From the NCBI GenBank assembly GCA_003427395.1, contig BFEA01000083.1:2106526-2170525 (forward strand): a stretch of 64,000 bases of DNA. The letters are read 5' to 3'. Shown here piece after piece: positions 34,639-51,568 of this stretch (the first letter of the stretch is position 1; every line of letters starts with the position of its first letter). Position numbers and translations under genes: made by a program. The notes under the pieces were generated by a model. It saw only the letters and a list, made by a program, of their open reading frames with translations. It made no database searches and was not told the origin of the DNA. The DNA comes from Chara braunii (taxonomy: Eukaryota > Streptophyta > Charophyceae > Charales > Characeae).

Positions 34639-35639
34639 AGGGGAGCTGACTGACCGGTGGACCTCACTTTCACGATTGTCGTGTCTCTTTGCCCAAATAT
34701 TTCAGACGATCCCAAATTCAGAAGACAACACAATGTCCAACACCTGTGCAGATGCAACAAAATCACATACACGCTTACAGATGCAGACACAGAATGCGCT
34801 ACAAGCGTCAACCTTTAACCCAGTTATAGCAAGCCACTCACGCCCCAAAACCTTGAAAACAACATTCCTTCCTAAACGTGACTCCTTTTACCCCAACCCT
34901 TAACATTTTCAAAGACCTCTGAGTGTGATTTGAACAAATTTAGGTGTAGATACAAGAGGAAGATTTATCTGTTCCCTTCTTAGGTCTTGTCTTAGGTGTG
35001 GGTATGAAGCCATGTGGAAGTTGAGTCGGAATTATACCGACCTGTTATCAAATAATAACATAATTGTTGTTCTTACGGATTCCTCCGTAAGTTCTCCGAA
35101 GTGTCGAAACCTGTAAACACAACACAGTCCAAGAGAAATTTAACATCCCTCTTCCTAACTTAGATCTAGAAAGTTCCTTCTAGACTCTGTGTCTTTTGTC
35201 TGACTTCTATCCTTAACTAATCGTTTGGGTTGTTGCCCTTTCGCTTCAGGTAGTGAATAATAATTCACTTCCCTTTTTATTGTCGCAGTAACTCTCCATA
35301 TTCTCTTCACTATCTTATTCCTATCCTTTTTTGGATTATCCTGTCTGAGTTCCCTTCCTTCTCACAACACACATGAACACATCACCAATCCAACCTGTGG
35401 GAAAAGAATCTCACGGAAGGAATGAGACAAATGGCTAGTCTCTCTCTGAGACAAGATCTCACTTATCCCCTCTCGGTAGAATCATAGGTAATTAGTTAGA
35501 ATATAATAATGCTGAGTGTGAAGAAAGTTAGCGGTGGCAAGGCAGACCATTCAGGATATATCCACTTGTTACTGGATCTTGTTTGACAAGGCAAATCTTG
35601 TGGGTCTTGGTCCTTGTATGCCAAAGCACAGTTAGTGGT

Positions 35640-36170
35640 AGGCTTATCGTATGGCCAGCCTCTGATCAGGGAGGTGTCCTTGAAACCTTGCTACTCTTAT
35701 ATCAGACTAGTCACTGATAAGGCAGGATTTCCCTGCTACTCTTATCACTGGCTAGCCCTCAATAAGGCGGGTGTCAAAGGATCCTTGCTACTCTTACCAC
35801 TGAATGAATGTTAGGTTGATTAATGATAAGGCAGGTGTCCTTGAAACCTCACTACTCTTATATAAGACTAGTCACTGATAAGGCATAATTTCCCTGCTAC
35901 TCTTATCACTGGCTAGCCCTCAATAAGGCGGGTGTCCAAGGATCCTTGCTACTCTTACCATTGACAAAAATGTTGGATTGGTTAATAATAAGGCAGGTGT
36001 CCTTGAAACCTCACTACTCTTACATCAGGTTAGTCACTAATAAGGCATGATTCCCCTCCTACTCTTGTCACTGGCTAGCCCTCAATAAGGCGGGTGTCCA
36101 AGGATCCTTTCTCTTATCACTGACCAAGCGTAAGGCTCATCGGAGTTAAGGCAGGCTTTCCCTGTTATTC
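35640..36170 (-). repeat. 161-162-bp higher-order repeat inside the LTR, about 3 copies
   Basis: AGGTGTCCTTGAAACC starts units at 35672, 35833 and 35995. Each unit consists of three related sub-repeats of about 45-60 bp that share CTACTCTTA and TAATAAGGC or GATAAGGC. The plus-strand LTR keeps echoes (CCCGCTACTCTTAACAG near 5250). Confidence 0.9.
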
Positions 36171-36815
36171 TTACCTCTACACAAGTCTTATCGATGGATC
36201 AAGTTATCGTCTTTGATGACATTCGAGCCCTGAATTGTTGTTAGTTTGATGCATAATGAGAAATGATCGGTGTGATCTATGGCAAGTGGTTATAGCAAGC
36301 TCAAATCAAGGGTACCCATCATCGTTTAGATGGAGTATAGAGAGAATGATCGTGAGAGGTTGATGCCTTGTATCCATACTTCCCATGAATGCGCACACAA
36401 CAAGATCGCTGTGCCCAGAAGCAATCAGTTTCCACTCAGCCAACCTTTTCTCTACCCGCAATCGAATACCTTTGTCCATCCCTTAATCCTTGAAGAGTTA
36501 TTGATCCTGAATCCCTAACCCCTTATGATCATTGTTACGATGATAGCCTATATGAAACAACAATTGGGTCGAACTAACGTACCTCATCGTTCCTTGCCTC
36601 CAAAGTTTCACCTGAACTCCGACGGAGCTCCCACAATCGCCCTGTCCTTGATCATGTGTGGAATAGGAGTCCTTTGTGCATGAGTCATGATCTTAGTAAG
36701 CCATTTGAAAATACTATTTTCACTCATGTTGCTTGAAGATGGTTATTTGCTTATCTGGGGTTTAGGCATAGGAAAGCGGAGGAGGATAAAGGAGGTAAGA
36801 GCCGTCATACTTGTT

Positions 36816-36870
36816 GGCGCCCCTCCCTCGCTCTGTTGTCTCGCACCCCTTTTTCCCAACTCTAATTCCT
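36816..36870 (-). promoter_or_regulatory. Candidate polypurine tract
   Basis: The minus strand is purine-rich (GGGAAAAAGGGGTGCGAGAC, then GAGCGAGGGAGGGG) just upstream of the inferred LTR start. It corresponds to 4945-5007 in the inverted copy. Confidence 0.4.
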
Positions 36871-36894
36871 ATTCTAGTATGCGATCTCAAACGA

Positions 36895-37020
36895 TATAAA
36901 TAATAATAAAATTAATAATGAAAATATAAGTAATAATAATAATAATAGTAATAATAAAAAATATTGATAAATGAATAATAATAGTAATAATAATAATAAT
37001 AATAATGATAATATCAAGGA
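36895..37020. repeat. (TAA)n-rich stretch next to the LTR
   Basis: Interrupted AAT/TAA triplets, with a counterpart at 4808-4935. Confidence 0.9.
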
Positions 37021-37139
37021 TTATTAAAACGAATGATATAAAAACTCGGGTTGCGAGATCATACAGACGTCTGAATAGCTGTATACAAGCAGCAAGTATC
37101 ATAGCTCTGTGCATTCAGCAGGACAAAGCAATACGATGA

Positions 37140-37858
37140 AGTAGTGAGTCAAGCGCAAGTCCTCAGGCCCATGTCAACTCCAAATGCCCCAGCCTACTTC
37201 ACTCTACAACTTTACCTACAGTCTCTTCCTTCTCTCTCTCTTTGCCTCCCTTGCTGCACGTATGTCTCCTTCTCTTTGTGTCACTGTGTACCGCAGTCAA
37301 CGTGTGCTGCTGTTCTCATGCAGGAGAATGGTGAATGAAACGAATTTGCTAATAATAATAATAATAATAATAATAATGATAATATTAATAATAATAATAA
37401 TTAGTTGCTAGGGAGATGAATGTAGACGAAGCACTTAAATCCGCCTCGCAGAATCACACGGTCAGTCCAAGTAGCCAAAGCAAGAGTAGATAGTAAAATG
37501 GAACCAAGTAGCCATCCCTTTTAAGATGATACTACGGAATCGTGAGTCGATGTCTAAGCTCAATCGGCCACACCAACAACATACCCAATGTAGTTCTCAC
37601 TCTTTGAATGGCGCCTGACGTCCTATCTACTCTACGACCTAGTCTACAACTATAGCATGGAAGCATCAGACAACTTGACGACCAGCGAGTGATGACGTCA
37701 ATTCCAATGCTGATCTCTTTTCTACCCACATTCTCCCTTGTTATCCCACACATCCCCCGTCACCTTTTACCGTGTTTGTCACTTGTCTGCGTCCGCTGTA
37801 AATATCTGCGTGGTCGTGACTGATTGTGCCATGGTATCTGTGTAGGACTCTATGTCGG
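37140..37858 (+). repeat. Module variant with (AAT)n
   Basis: CATGCAGGAGAATGGTGAAT-like upstream block, (AAT)n at 37350-37400, then a body (GTAGACGAAGCACTTAAATC, CCAATGTAG) that matches 39020-39260. It parallels the block before (TAA)n at 38540, 40320, 43040 and 45410. Confidence 0.7.
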
Positions 37859-38060
37859 TGCCCTGCTGCATGACTATGTCACAGTATGTGTGACTTGTCA
37901 CAGTATCCTACTGTGTGACTTGTCACAGTATCCTGCTGTGTGACTGTGTCACAGTATGTGTGACTGTCACCGTGTCCTGGCGTGTGACTGCTTCACAGTA
38001 TGTGTGACTGTCACCGTGTCCTGCTGTGTGACTGCGTCACAATATGCGTGACTTTCACCG
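37859..38060 (+). repeat. Minisatellite built on a GTGAC...GTCAC dyad
   Basis: Units of the type TGTGACTTGTCACAGTATCC and TGTGACTGTCACCGTGTCCT recur at about 32-48 bases. Each contains a near-perfect inverted repeat (TGTGAC/GTCACA). Confidence 0.85.
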
Positions 38061-38574
38061 CATAGGTGTGAGTAGTCCGTGTAAACTGTGTGTCCGCATG
38101 CGGGGCGTGGCCTGCCTTGAGCCTGTGCCTGGCTCTCAGTACCTGAACCCAGGCCCAGGAAGTACAACTGCGCCCCTTATGCTCGGCTACTGTCCAGCCG
38201 CGAACCCTTTCCGATATCCTATTGGTATGCTCGGCCTCTACTACATCAATGCTGCTTTCTGATTGGTCAGCGTCCCATGAGTGATGTGTTGGCCTTGTTT
38301 GGCCTGTGCCCAGGGCTCAACCAACCGAGGCCCTGGGCTCAACAACTTTTCGCAGGAGTCCGGTTTCCACGACGCAATCCAACCAGCTGGCGTACTGTGT
38401 CTGTCGGATACCCTCTTTACAAATTGTTGAATGAAAAGCTTGTTCGCGGATATTTCTGACCAGCCTTTATTTGAGGCGATCGCATGTGTCTGGCCCGCCT
38501 TCACTTAGGGCGGGCACGAGGATTGCTGCGCTGCTGTTTACACACATGAAAAGTGTGAACGAGAACGAGTCTGA
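38061..38574 (+). repeat. Inter-module segment rich in GGCCTG
   Basis: Shares CTTCACTTAGGGC and CAGGGC-type blocks with 25.9-26.3 kb and ends in the conserved GCTGTTTACACACATGAAAA block before (TAA)n. Confidence 0.55.
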
Positions 38575-38970
38575 TAATAATAATAAATTAATAAAAATAA
38601 AATGCAGGGAAGATGAGTAATAGTGAATTCCAGTAATCAAACAACATCATACATACGAGTTGAGATAATCTTAACCTCGAACCAACAGCAGTATTGCATC
38701 ATGAGTTTCTCAAATTTATTCTCAGCAAGCCTCAAAATTCACAATGTTGGGATAGCCCCATCCTCATCAACGAAGAACCAAAGTTAGTATCGTATCTGGC
38801 GCTCGGCGCCCAGACTACGTATGGCAGATCCTGCCTAGCCTATCCTATAATGCTGATGCCGACGACAACAGCTCTCCCCGGTCACGAGCAGATCCCCGCC
38901 AATGCCCCGCGCTTCAAGCACCGGGTAGGTCTCCCGTATCACTCAGAGCCTCGATTCCCCTACCCCTAGA
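38575..38970 (+). repeat. Module family A copy
   Basis: Short (TAA)n, then body, then an exon-like frame (SGARRPDYVWQILPSLSY). A single extra base lies before the conserved EQIPANAPRFKH end. Ends at CGG followed by GTAGGT. Confidence 0.8.
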
Positions 38971-38994
38971 TGCCACGTGGTCTTAGATCACGTA

Positions 38995-39440
38995 AATAAT
39001 AATTAATAATAAAATAATAATAATAAATTATGAATGTGGACGAAGCACAAAAATCCAAACTGCAAAATCGCACTTGAAGTCCAAGTAGTCATAGCCCGTA
39101 GATAGCATAATGGGACCGAGTACCCATCCATCTGAGAATGATATGACAGAATCGTGATTCAACGTCCAGCCTAATCGGGCATCACCAATAGCACAATCCA
39201 ATGTAGCTCTCTCTCTTGAGCGGCACCCAACACCCTACCTATCCTACATCCCAATTCTGTAGTTTCCGTAAGGAGACAACCTGACGTCCATACCACCGCT
39301 GGCACTTCCTGCCTAGCCTATCTATAGTGCTGAAGTTGACGACAATAGTGCTTATGGAGTACTAGCAAACAACGGCCAAATGCCGCATGCATCAAGACCC
39401 GGTAAGTACCCCGCATATATGCCATGTGGTCCCAACTTTG
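38995..39440 (+). repeat. Module family A variant copy
   Basis: (TAA)n, a body shared with 37400-37750, then a partial core (CCTGCCTAGCCTATCTATAG, GAAGTTGACGACAATAG) ending at CCGGTAAGT. Confidence 0.7.
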
Positions 39441-39652
39441 CAAATAAAACAGTATTCCCCAATTTGCAGTAGCTGATGCAGGTCCCAGGGCTCGATCCCT
39501 AGTTCCCCACCTTACCTGTGTACAGAAACTGCGACCTGTAGGACCGCCGGTGGTAGGTAGGACCCCGTAGGTTACAGGGTAGGAGGGATTTGAACTGTAG
39601 ACCTGTCGGGTAGGAGTCTAGATGGCCCAGAGGTTTTAGCTGCAGACTTCCC

Positions 39653-39776
39653 GAAGGGTCAAAATCGTAGCTGTAGTCTTTTCGAAGAGTCACGGTCGCA
39701 GCTAGCCCAGTCCTGAAGTGTTAAGGTCATAGCTGCAACCGCACCGAAAAGCCAAGTTCACGGCCTCCTTGAAGGA
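39653..39776 (+). repeat. 31-bp minisatellite, about 4 copies
   Basis: Units start exactly 31 bases apart with GAAGGGTCA, GAAGAGTCA, GAAGTGTTA and GAAAAGCCA (39653, 39684, 39715, 39746). Confidence 0.9.
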
Positions 39777-39828
39777 CCTAGTGGTGGCCTTTCGGGGCTG
39801 CCTCAGTCTAGGCAGAGGCAAGTGACAA

Positions 39829-40375
39829 GTGGTGGTAGTCAACCCCGCTGAGTCAACAGTCCCAGTCCAGTCAGTCTGGTTCTGTCAAGCAAGTACCGTC
39901 TGGGACTGTATGCACCATGGGCCAGGCGGCACAGGGCAGACCAACGTGACACAGAAGTATAATTCAAGAGGCCGCGCCCTGCCATTCATTCATTCATGCG
40001 GAGGCCATGTGGGAGTGCTGCCTCAGCGTCTTGCGCTAGGAGGTCTGTAGGAGGCCCGAAGACGAAGTGGCGAGAGTGAAGCAGGATAGCCATAGCGATA
40101 GGTAGGGGCAGCCATAGCTGCCATAGCTTAGTATAGGGTGCGGTGTGTGTACTATGTGAGTGTTCTGAGTGATGTGCGTGGGACATCCAGGGTGACCCAG
40201 AGTGTGAACAGTGAGTCGTTTGGGCGCATAACTGCCAGAGCCAATTGAAAGAGAACTCTTGTCTAGTTGCGACATCTCTAAGTACTGTGTGGGCGCATGT
40301 CGCCAGTTTGCTGTGCGGCTGTTTTTCATACAGGAAAAGTGTAAATGAGACGAGTCTGCTTGTTACTAACAATAA
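39829..40375 (+). repeat. Inter-module segment
   Basis: Matches 41770-42180 and the reverse complement of 2600-3110. Ends in the GCGGCTGTTTTTCATACAGG block that precedes the (TAA)n tracts. Confidence 0.7.
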
Positions 40376-40376
40376 C

Positions 40377-40444
<68 letters not shown>

Positions 40445-40845
40445 AACAATAATAATAAAATCAAGGAAGATGAGGAATAGCGTACTTCAGCAAACAACCA
40501 GCATCATATACCCATGGCCAGATAGTCGTGACCTTGAACCAACAACAAAACTACATCATGAGTTTCACCACATAAGGGCACAACAAAAGTTCACAGTTGA
40601 CAATGCTGGAACAGTCTCATCATCATCAACGGAGAACCATTGTTGATGTCCTAGCTGGCGCTCGGCGCCCAGACTACGAATGGCAGATCCTACCTAGCCT
40701 ATCTACAGTGCTGCTGATGACATCAATTGTTCTCTGGGTACGAGCAGATCTCTGTCAATGTTGTACGTGTCAAGAACCGGGTATGTCTCCCGCCTCACTC
40801 GCAACCTTGGTCCCCAAACAGACGTCACTTGCACCCAGAACCATG
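40376..40845 (+). repeat. Module family A copy with long (TAA)n
   Basis: (TAA)n at 40376-40460, body, then the exon-like frame VDVLAGARRPDYEWQILPSL. Ends near GGGTATGTCTC. Confidence 0.85.
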
Positions 40846-40848
40846 CAT

Positions 40849-40906
<58 letters not shown>

Positions 40907-41240
40907 AAAGTAAACGAGTAGCAGCAGCTTCAATAACCATACAGCATCATACACAAAAAACCAGATAGTCTGATCTCGAACCAGCAGCAGAATAGCACCC
41001 TGAGTCCCCCTTTCAAGTAAGAACACAGTCAGAAGCTCATTATTGACAATGCCTGGATAGTATCTTCATCATAATCACTGAAGGACCTATGTTGCTGTCC
41101 CACTTGGCGCTCTGCGCCCTGACTAGAGATGGCAGGTCCTAACTAGCCTAGACTACAGTGTCGTTGATAACATCAGCATCTTTACTGAAGTACGGGCAAA
41201 TATCGATCAATGCAGATTTGCAGCAGCCCTGTTTAGATAC
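40849..41240 (+). repeat. Module family A copy, diverged
   Basis: (TAA)n at 40851-40903, then a diverged body and core (CTTGGCGCTCTGCGCCCTGA). The frame is broken. Confidence 0.7.
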
Positions 41241-41264
41241 GGGCAATCATGATTTTCACTAATG

Positions 41265-41293
41265 ACAATAATAATAATCATAATAATAGTAGC

Positions 41294-41343
<50 letters not shown>

Positions 41344-42180
41344 AGATGGAAGGAAAATAAGCTACGGCGAGATGACAATCCCAACTTTCAGCATCACATT
41401 TCAGAGCCAGATATTCAAATCGTTTCCAGAGAACAGCATTGCACTAATATCATACCAACGGAGGTTCGTGGCGCTGAAGACCAATGTTAAGGAGAGCATA
41501 CTCTCTCCATATTAACACAAGAGTCTAGTTCCTTCCCTCTCATACTTGCACTCATTGCCCAACCTACTCCTACACAGCTTCTGCAACCCATGGACTGACA
41601 AGGCTACTGTTGACATTGGTGGCAACCCGAAGTACTAGAAGATGTTGCCCATGCAGACCATCGCCAATACAAGGTAAGTGCCCTCGCATCATCATCATCA
41701 TCATCCTTCACCTATCCCCTGACGACACTCATGTCTGCCCTCAGATGGCAAGGCATAGATTCTCGTTGGTGGGCTAGTAGTGCCACTGGATGGAGTCAAC
41801 AACATGTCCCCATGTCGTCAGTGGCACAGTCCCAATCAATCCAAGATTAGTCAGGCAGTACCGTATCGGGACTGTGAGCACTCAGAGCCAATGACAGCCA
41901 GTACCCTACAGAAATGCAGCGCCAAGCCATCCATTCCTTCTTGCGTAGCCATGCGGAAGCGCTGCTACAACGAGTTGTGCTTCAGTGGTCTGCAGGAGCC
42001 TCGAGAGCGCAGTGGGCGAGAGGCGGTAGGGCATCCTTACCTGCCATTGCTAGGAAAGAGTTGCGGTGTCTGTGCGTGTGCATTTCAGGGGACAGCGTGT
42101 GGGACATCTAGGGTGATCGTTACACACACAGATATGCGATGTACGTAATGACCGAGGATCTGTATTGTGATGAGAAGGAC
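41265..42180 (+). repeat. Module family B copy plus inter-module segment
   Basis: (TAA)n to 41340. The body is the reverse complement of 1310-1680 and 3880-4180, ending at CAAGGTAAGT (41679). 41770-42180 matches 39829-40330. Confidence 0.75.
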
Positions 42181-42314
42181 TGAATGGACAATGCTGCGTG
42201 AGTAGGATCTCAACAAGCAATGTGCATTCTCATACATACCGAATGGTGCTGAAAAGCGCAGGGGAGACTGAGATACAAAGCCTGACCTGACCGGACTGAC
42301 CTCATTCTTGTAGA

Positions 42315-47000
<4,686 letters not shown>

Positions 47001-47519
47001 TCCTTCCTTAGACCTTTCTCTCTCCTCTTCTTTACTTCCGTCTCGTTTTCCTTCCCCTTTTCTCTTACTTCTCCCCTTCCCTTACGTTTTCTCTCTCTCG
47101 CCATCTTAGTTTCCTTTCCTTCTTACTCCCTTCCTCCTCCTTGCACATTCATTAATCGAATGCGTGCTCGCCTTGTACCTCCCGTTCAGTGAGCGTCGCA
47201 ACGCCCTCAGCGACAAGCTGCCGGGATCACAGCAATCCATATACTTCGCCAGACCATTCAATCGGTAGGAGTGACGACGCGTGCGTACTAAGGGCATAGG
47301 CATAGTCAGCATGGGCCAATGACTCGCGTTTACTGGGCATTCCTCATTCAAGATCGATAATTACAACAATCTATCCCCGTCACGACGAACCTTAAGAAGA
47401 TTACCCGGGCCTTTCGACCCAGGCAAACAACTTGTTGGATTCATCGGTGTAGCGAGCGTGCAGCTGAGGTACGTAACCCCCCCGTATTCGTACACAACTG
47501 AGTTTGCAATCATGACCAA
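47001..47519. other. Unassigned segment
   Basis: Pyrimidine-rich to 47110, then mixed. No feature recognised. Confidence 0.4.
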
Positions 47520-47560
<41 letters not shown>

Positions 47561-47935
47561 CAACCCATGATAATAAAATAGGAAAACACAGAAATTCGAC
47601 CAACATCATACCTGAGACCAGTTAGTCGTGACTTCGATTTGAACTGCAACACGAGTTCCACCAAATAGGAGCACAACGAAGGCTCATACGTGACAATATT
47701 GGACAATTCTCATCATCACCCATAGAGAACCAAATGTCGACATTTTATCCGGCGTTCAACGCCCAGACTACGAATGGCAGATCCTGTCCTACCCACAATT
47801 TGCAGATGTCGACAGCAATTCCCCGAGGTACGATCAAATTTTGGCTAATGCTGTTTGCCTCAAGCACCAGGTAAGTCTCACGCATCACTTACAGCCTCAT
47901 TTCCCCAACACACAGTCGCTACGTGTACCAAGGCT
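47520..47935 (+). repeat. Module family A copy with the best-kept frame
   Basis: (TAA)n at 47520-47560. The exon-like frame runs uninterrupted from EPNVDILSGVQRPDYEWQIL through FADVDSNSPRYDQILANAVC to LKHQ and ends at CAG followed by GTAAGT (about 47871). An acceptor-like CCCATAG precedes it at about 47720. Confidence 0.8.
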
Positions 47936-48094
47936 ATGCACTCTCCTTCTCTCTCTCCTTCCCCCTTTCTTTCTCTTCTCATTGGTTGAATCATGAACGT
48001 CTCACACACACACATTCCATCGATAGGACGAGCAAAAATTGGAATGAATCTTCTGCTGAAACGGGGAAATATACACTGCCACTTTTTTTTTTTT

Positions 48095-48095
48095 N

Positions 48096-48188
<93 letters not shown>

Positions 48189-48585
48189 TTTCTTTTTCTT
48201 CTTCTTCTTCTTCTTCTTCTTTCTTCTTCATCTTTCTCTCTTCTTAATCTTTCTTCTTCTTCTTCTTCTTCTTCTTCTTCTTCTTCTTTCTTCTTCATCT
48301 TTTTCTCTCATTAATCTTTCTTCTTCTTTACCTTTGTCTTTCTTCTACTTTTTTGTTCTTCTTCTTTTTTCTTGTACTTCTTCTCCTTTTTTTTTTTTGC
48401 TCGTTTTATCGATCCAAGTAGCGTGCGGCGAGCCGTGGGTTGGAAACTCAACTCTCTCTCTCCCTCTCACACACACACACACACACTCACACACACGCAC
48501 GCATATATGTATGTTCCCATGTCATAGGGACAAATTCATTAGATTTTTTGTTTGTCTATTTATTTATTTATTTATTTATATTTTA
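48095..48585. repeat. Compound microsatellites (GT)n, (GA)n, (CTT)n, (AC)n, (TTTA)n
   Basis: A single N at 48095, GT to about 48157, GA to 48185, CTT-type triplets at 48195-48300, AC near 48470-48488, and TTTA at 48552-48580. Confidence 0.95.
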
Positions 48586-51568
48586 TTTTCCTTTGCCCAT
48601 TTCGTCGGTGAAGTAGCATGAGATCACTGCGTAACTCGTGACTTGCTTACCTCCTTTTCTTGCTCCCCGGTTGTCGACGTTTGTTGTCGTCTTCAGTCGT
48701 CCCTCCAGCAATAGTTGTCGCCTGTTCGTACGCTCAGGTTAGCACTCTTCTCCTTTTTCTCTTCCTTTCTCGTCCTTCTTCCACTTCTCCTTCTTCCTCT
48801 TCTCCTCTTCTTTCTTCTACTTCTCCTTCTTCCTCTTTTTCTTTCCCCCTCGCCTCTGTTTGGTAGTTCTTTGCCTCACTCGTTGCCGTCCTCCTTTCGC
48901 ACTTGCGTTTGCACTCGCATGCTTACCATGCTCGTCCGCTCGCGCGCTGGTGCTTGCTGAGCGCCTACTCTGCCCTTGAATGCATGCCTGCGAATGACTC
49001 GCGCTCGCTGCTGCCTCCCATGCTCTCCCTCTCTTCCACTTTTCTCGGCTGAGCATCGCCGCGCCACTCTTGCCCGCAATGCCCTACCCGCGGAGAAGTT
49101 TGACTGGGCAATGATCGGGGCGACTTCTTACTAGATGAATCCGCCACAGTATTGGGGCGGGATTCATTTGGGCACCCTCGGGGTAGGTAGGCCGTTGGGA
49201 GACAACGAGAGTAAAAGAAAATCTTAAATAACCAAAAAAAAGAAAATAAAAGAAAATTGAAATTAAAGAACCTAACAAAATCTACCCGCAGTTCTCCCTA
49301 CCTGCCAAGTGTCGAGCGTTGTTTTTAACGGGGGCAACTACAACTAAGTCTAATATGGTGGTTGAGGGTTCAAGTCCCGGCCGGCTGTAACCGGAGCAAA
49401 ATACAACTGAACTCCTCGTCAAAAGGGAGCTAGTCTCAGTGGCCAGTAGGCCTCGATCCTCGTACCCCCTTCTTCTCAGATCCTACCGAAACCTACTGAG
49501 CTAGCTCCTATTCTTGAAAGAATGAGAGCAGTTGCTGTATAAGGAGAGGTCTAGTCTAACTAGTGGACCGGACCCGTTCCCTTTTTACACAAGTCATCTC
49601 GTGTACTGCCTGAGTGTTTTGTTGGCTCGAGCGCGGGCTCAAGCCACTTGTTTGATCGGAAGGCCTGACGACCGACACCTACCTACGATCGCGTTATTGA
49701 GGTCGGCGTGACGAAAACACCCAAATAGGGGGTAGGTTGACCCCTCTACCAAGTAAAGGTAGGCGTGCCGAGTACTTGAGGCCGCACAAGGCGTGCCATC
49801 GATGTATCCTGGCATAGTAGTAACCCATTGAACCTCTCGACCTTCCTGGTGGAAGGGTATCGGTGTTGGTCTTAACTATCACGGCGCGTTCGAAAAGGAC
49901 GCGCTTGCTTGTACGAAATTATAAGCTTAGACTAGTCCTTCAAGGTGGTCGGCGCAGTCGGCTGGCGATTTTAATATCCTGGCCAAATACCCTTGTCAGG
50001 GTATTTGGTCCGATAGTATCCCAGACCCTATTAAGCGCCGTCCCCGTCGACCGGAGAGCTATATGCAAACAAAAGATGTTTTCCGACAAACAAATCGTCA
50101 AATCCAAATCCTGGGGTGAGATGTGGTTTAGGATTGACCTTGTCACCTCACTTTTCATTACTACTCCCGGAATTTTAACCCGTGTCTTCACATTATAAAA
50201 TAACTGGCTGACTCGAAGTGGAGATACTAGATCTGTACTACAATATATGAAATAGTTAAGTATGACAACGCACCTTTCATTTCCCCACACCCTTAGACTT
50301 TGGATCCAGGTATTCGTTGGTTGTTTTCGGGGCTGGTGTTCGCGTACGAACTCATCCCGTTAAACGCGGGTCTTAACCGAGACCTTGGTTGTTCAACTCT
50401 TGATATTACTTGTTCAAAGTTGTCTGTTGTCCTGTCCGAAGCCTAATACAGGAGGACAACGGTCTCCATCTCGACCCACCACAGTCCTGCTAATCAGGCC
50501 GGAGCTGCGGCCCACCGCGTTGTTGCTTATCAGTGGTTACCCTCGTTGGTTGCGCAACGATGGGTTAGTCATCCTATGAATTTCAAACTAATCTCGACCC
50601 CTTCGACACCCACCTGAATAGGTTTCTTCACTGGGGTGGCCATCCTCTCTAGCCCCTATTCTAGGCCATAGTCGAAGGGTTCGCTGCCTAGTTATGCTAG
50701 GTCAGTAGCCCACGCTGGGAGTGGCGTCCCAACGATGCCAATTTTCCACCATAGGCCTGGTAGTTTTATGCCCTCAGGTTAACCCTTGAGGTGGATGAAC
50801 TATGCTTTAAATAAACCAAATAAATGAGAAAAATTGAGCATTCGTCAGGCTGCCACTCAGGGTTGTGCCCTCCAAGTCTTTAATCATAGCTCGGTGAGGC
50901 ACGCACCTCGGGGTCATTTTGTATATATTGTCACAGCCCCTCGTTTGTTGTCCTCTTCTCTCTCTCTGCCTACGGTTTTATCGCTTGTCAGAATCCACGA
51001 AGAAAACATTACTTGTATGAAGATTGCCAAAGAATTTCATTAAAAGAATTGACAAGACTCAAAGGAGTCTATCCATGTCGTAGCATGGTCTCAAACATGA
51101 AACGTACAATTAATCCAGCCTTTGAAGTTTTCACAAGCACTTATCAAACTTTCACATGAAATATAGATCCGCCCGTTCCTCTATCACCTCTTTAGATCTT
51201 AACAGAGTCTAGTAGTGATAGACGAAGGGAGATCTTAGGTTATCAGAGACACAACCAAAGACAAAGGCTCACACACAATGTGACAAGTGCGTCGTGTTCA
51301 CCAGCTCATCCCCCTGAAAGATATATAAATACAAAATATGTTACAGAGTCAAATTGCCACTCACCTCTACTATCCCTCAAATACCTCACATGTCTTTACT
51401 TATACTACTTTCTATGCTAAGTCTCCCTATCTGAATGAAGAAAGCAACACAACATGTCTCACACTTTTCCTCTGTTTAACTGAAGAAGAAAAAACATTCC
51501 CCATGCTCTAAATTACCCCTTTCTCCCTCTCATAACTGTTTTACAAACCAATACAAGTCATGATTTAC
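48586..51568. other. About 3 kb without recognised genes
   Basis: No pol, gag or host domain is seen on either strand. A tRNA B-box-like GGTTCAAGTCC lies at 49367 but no tRNA can be folded around it. By position, and if the single-element reading is right, this is untranslated internal sequence of the large element. Confidence 0.4.

Larger units (their letters stand above)
34054..36815 (-). mobile_element. 3' LTR of the large element
   Basis: Begins TGTCGCGCGC and matches 62955-64000 over its first kilobase. The distal half matches the plus-strand LTR at 5008-6807, including a GGAGGAGGAT block and CCGTCA near 36780-36810. There is no primer-binding site left of 34054, as expected for a 3' LTR of a minus-strand element. 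A minus-strand TATA-like box lies at 34624-34638, and a nested tandem repeat occupies 35640-36170. Confidence 0.75.

Noticed and set aside
34054-36815. This LTR as the 5' LTR of the 29.8-33.3 kb relic
   Set aside because: No primer-binding site lies left of 34054 on the minus strand, whereas the same LTR at 62955 has one exactly two bases away.
49340-49410. Possible tRNA or SINE promoter (B-box-like GGTTCAAGTCC)
   Set aside because: No convincing A box, and the T-arm stem pairs at only about three positions. No cloverleaf could be drawn.
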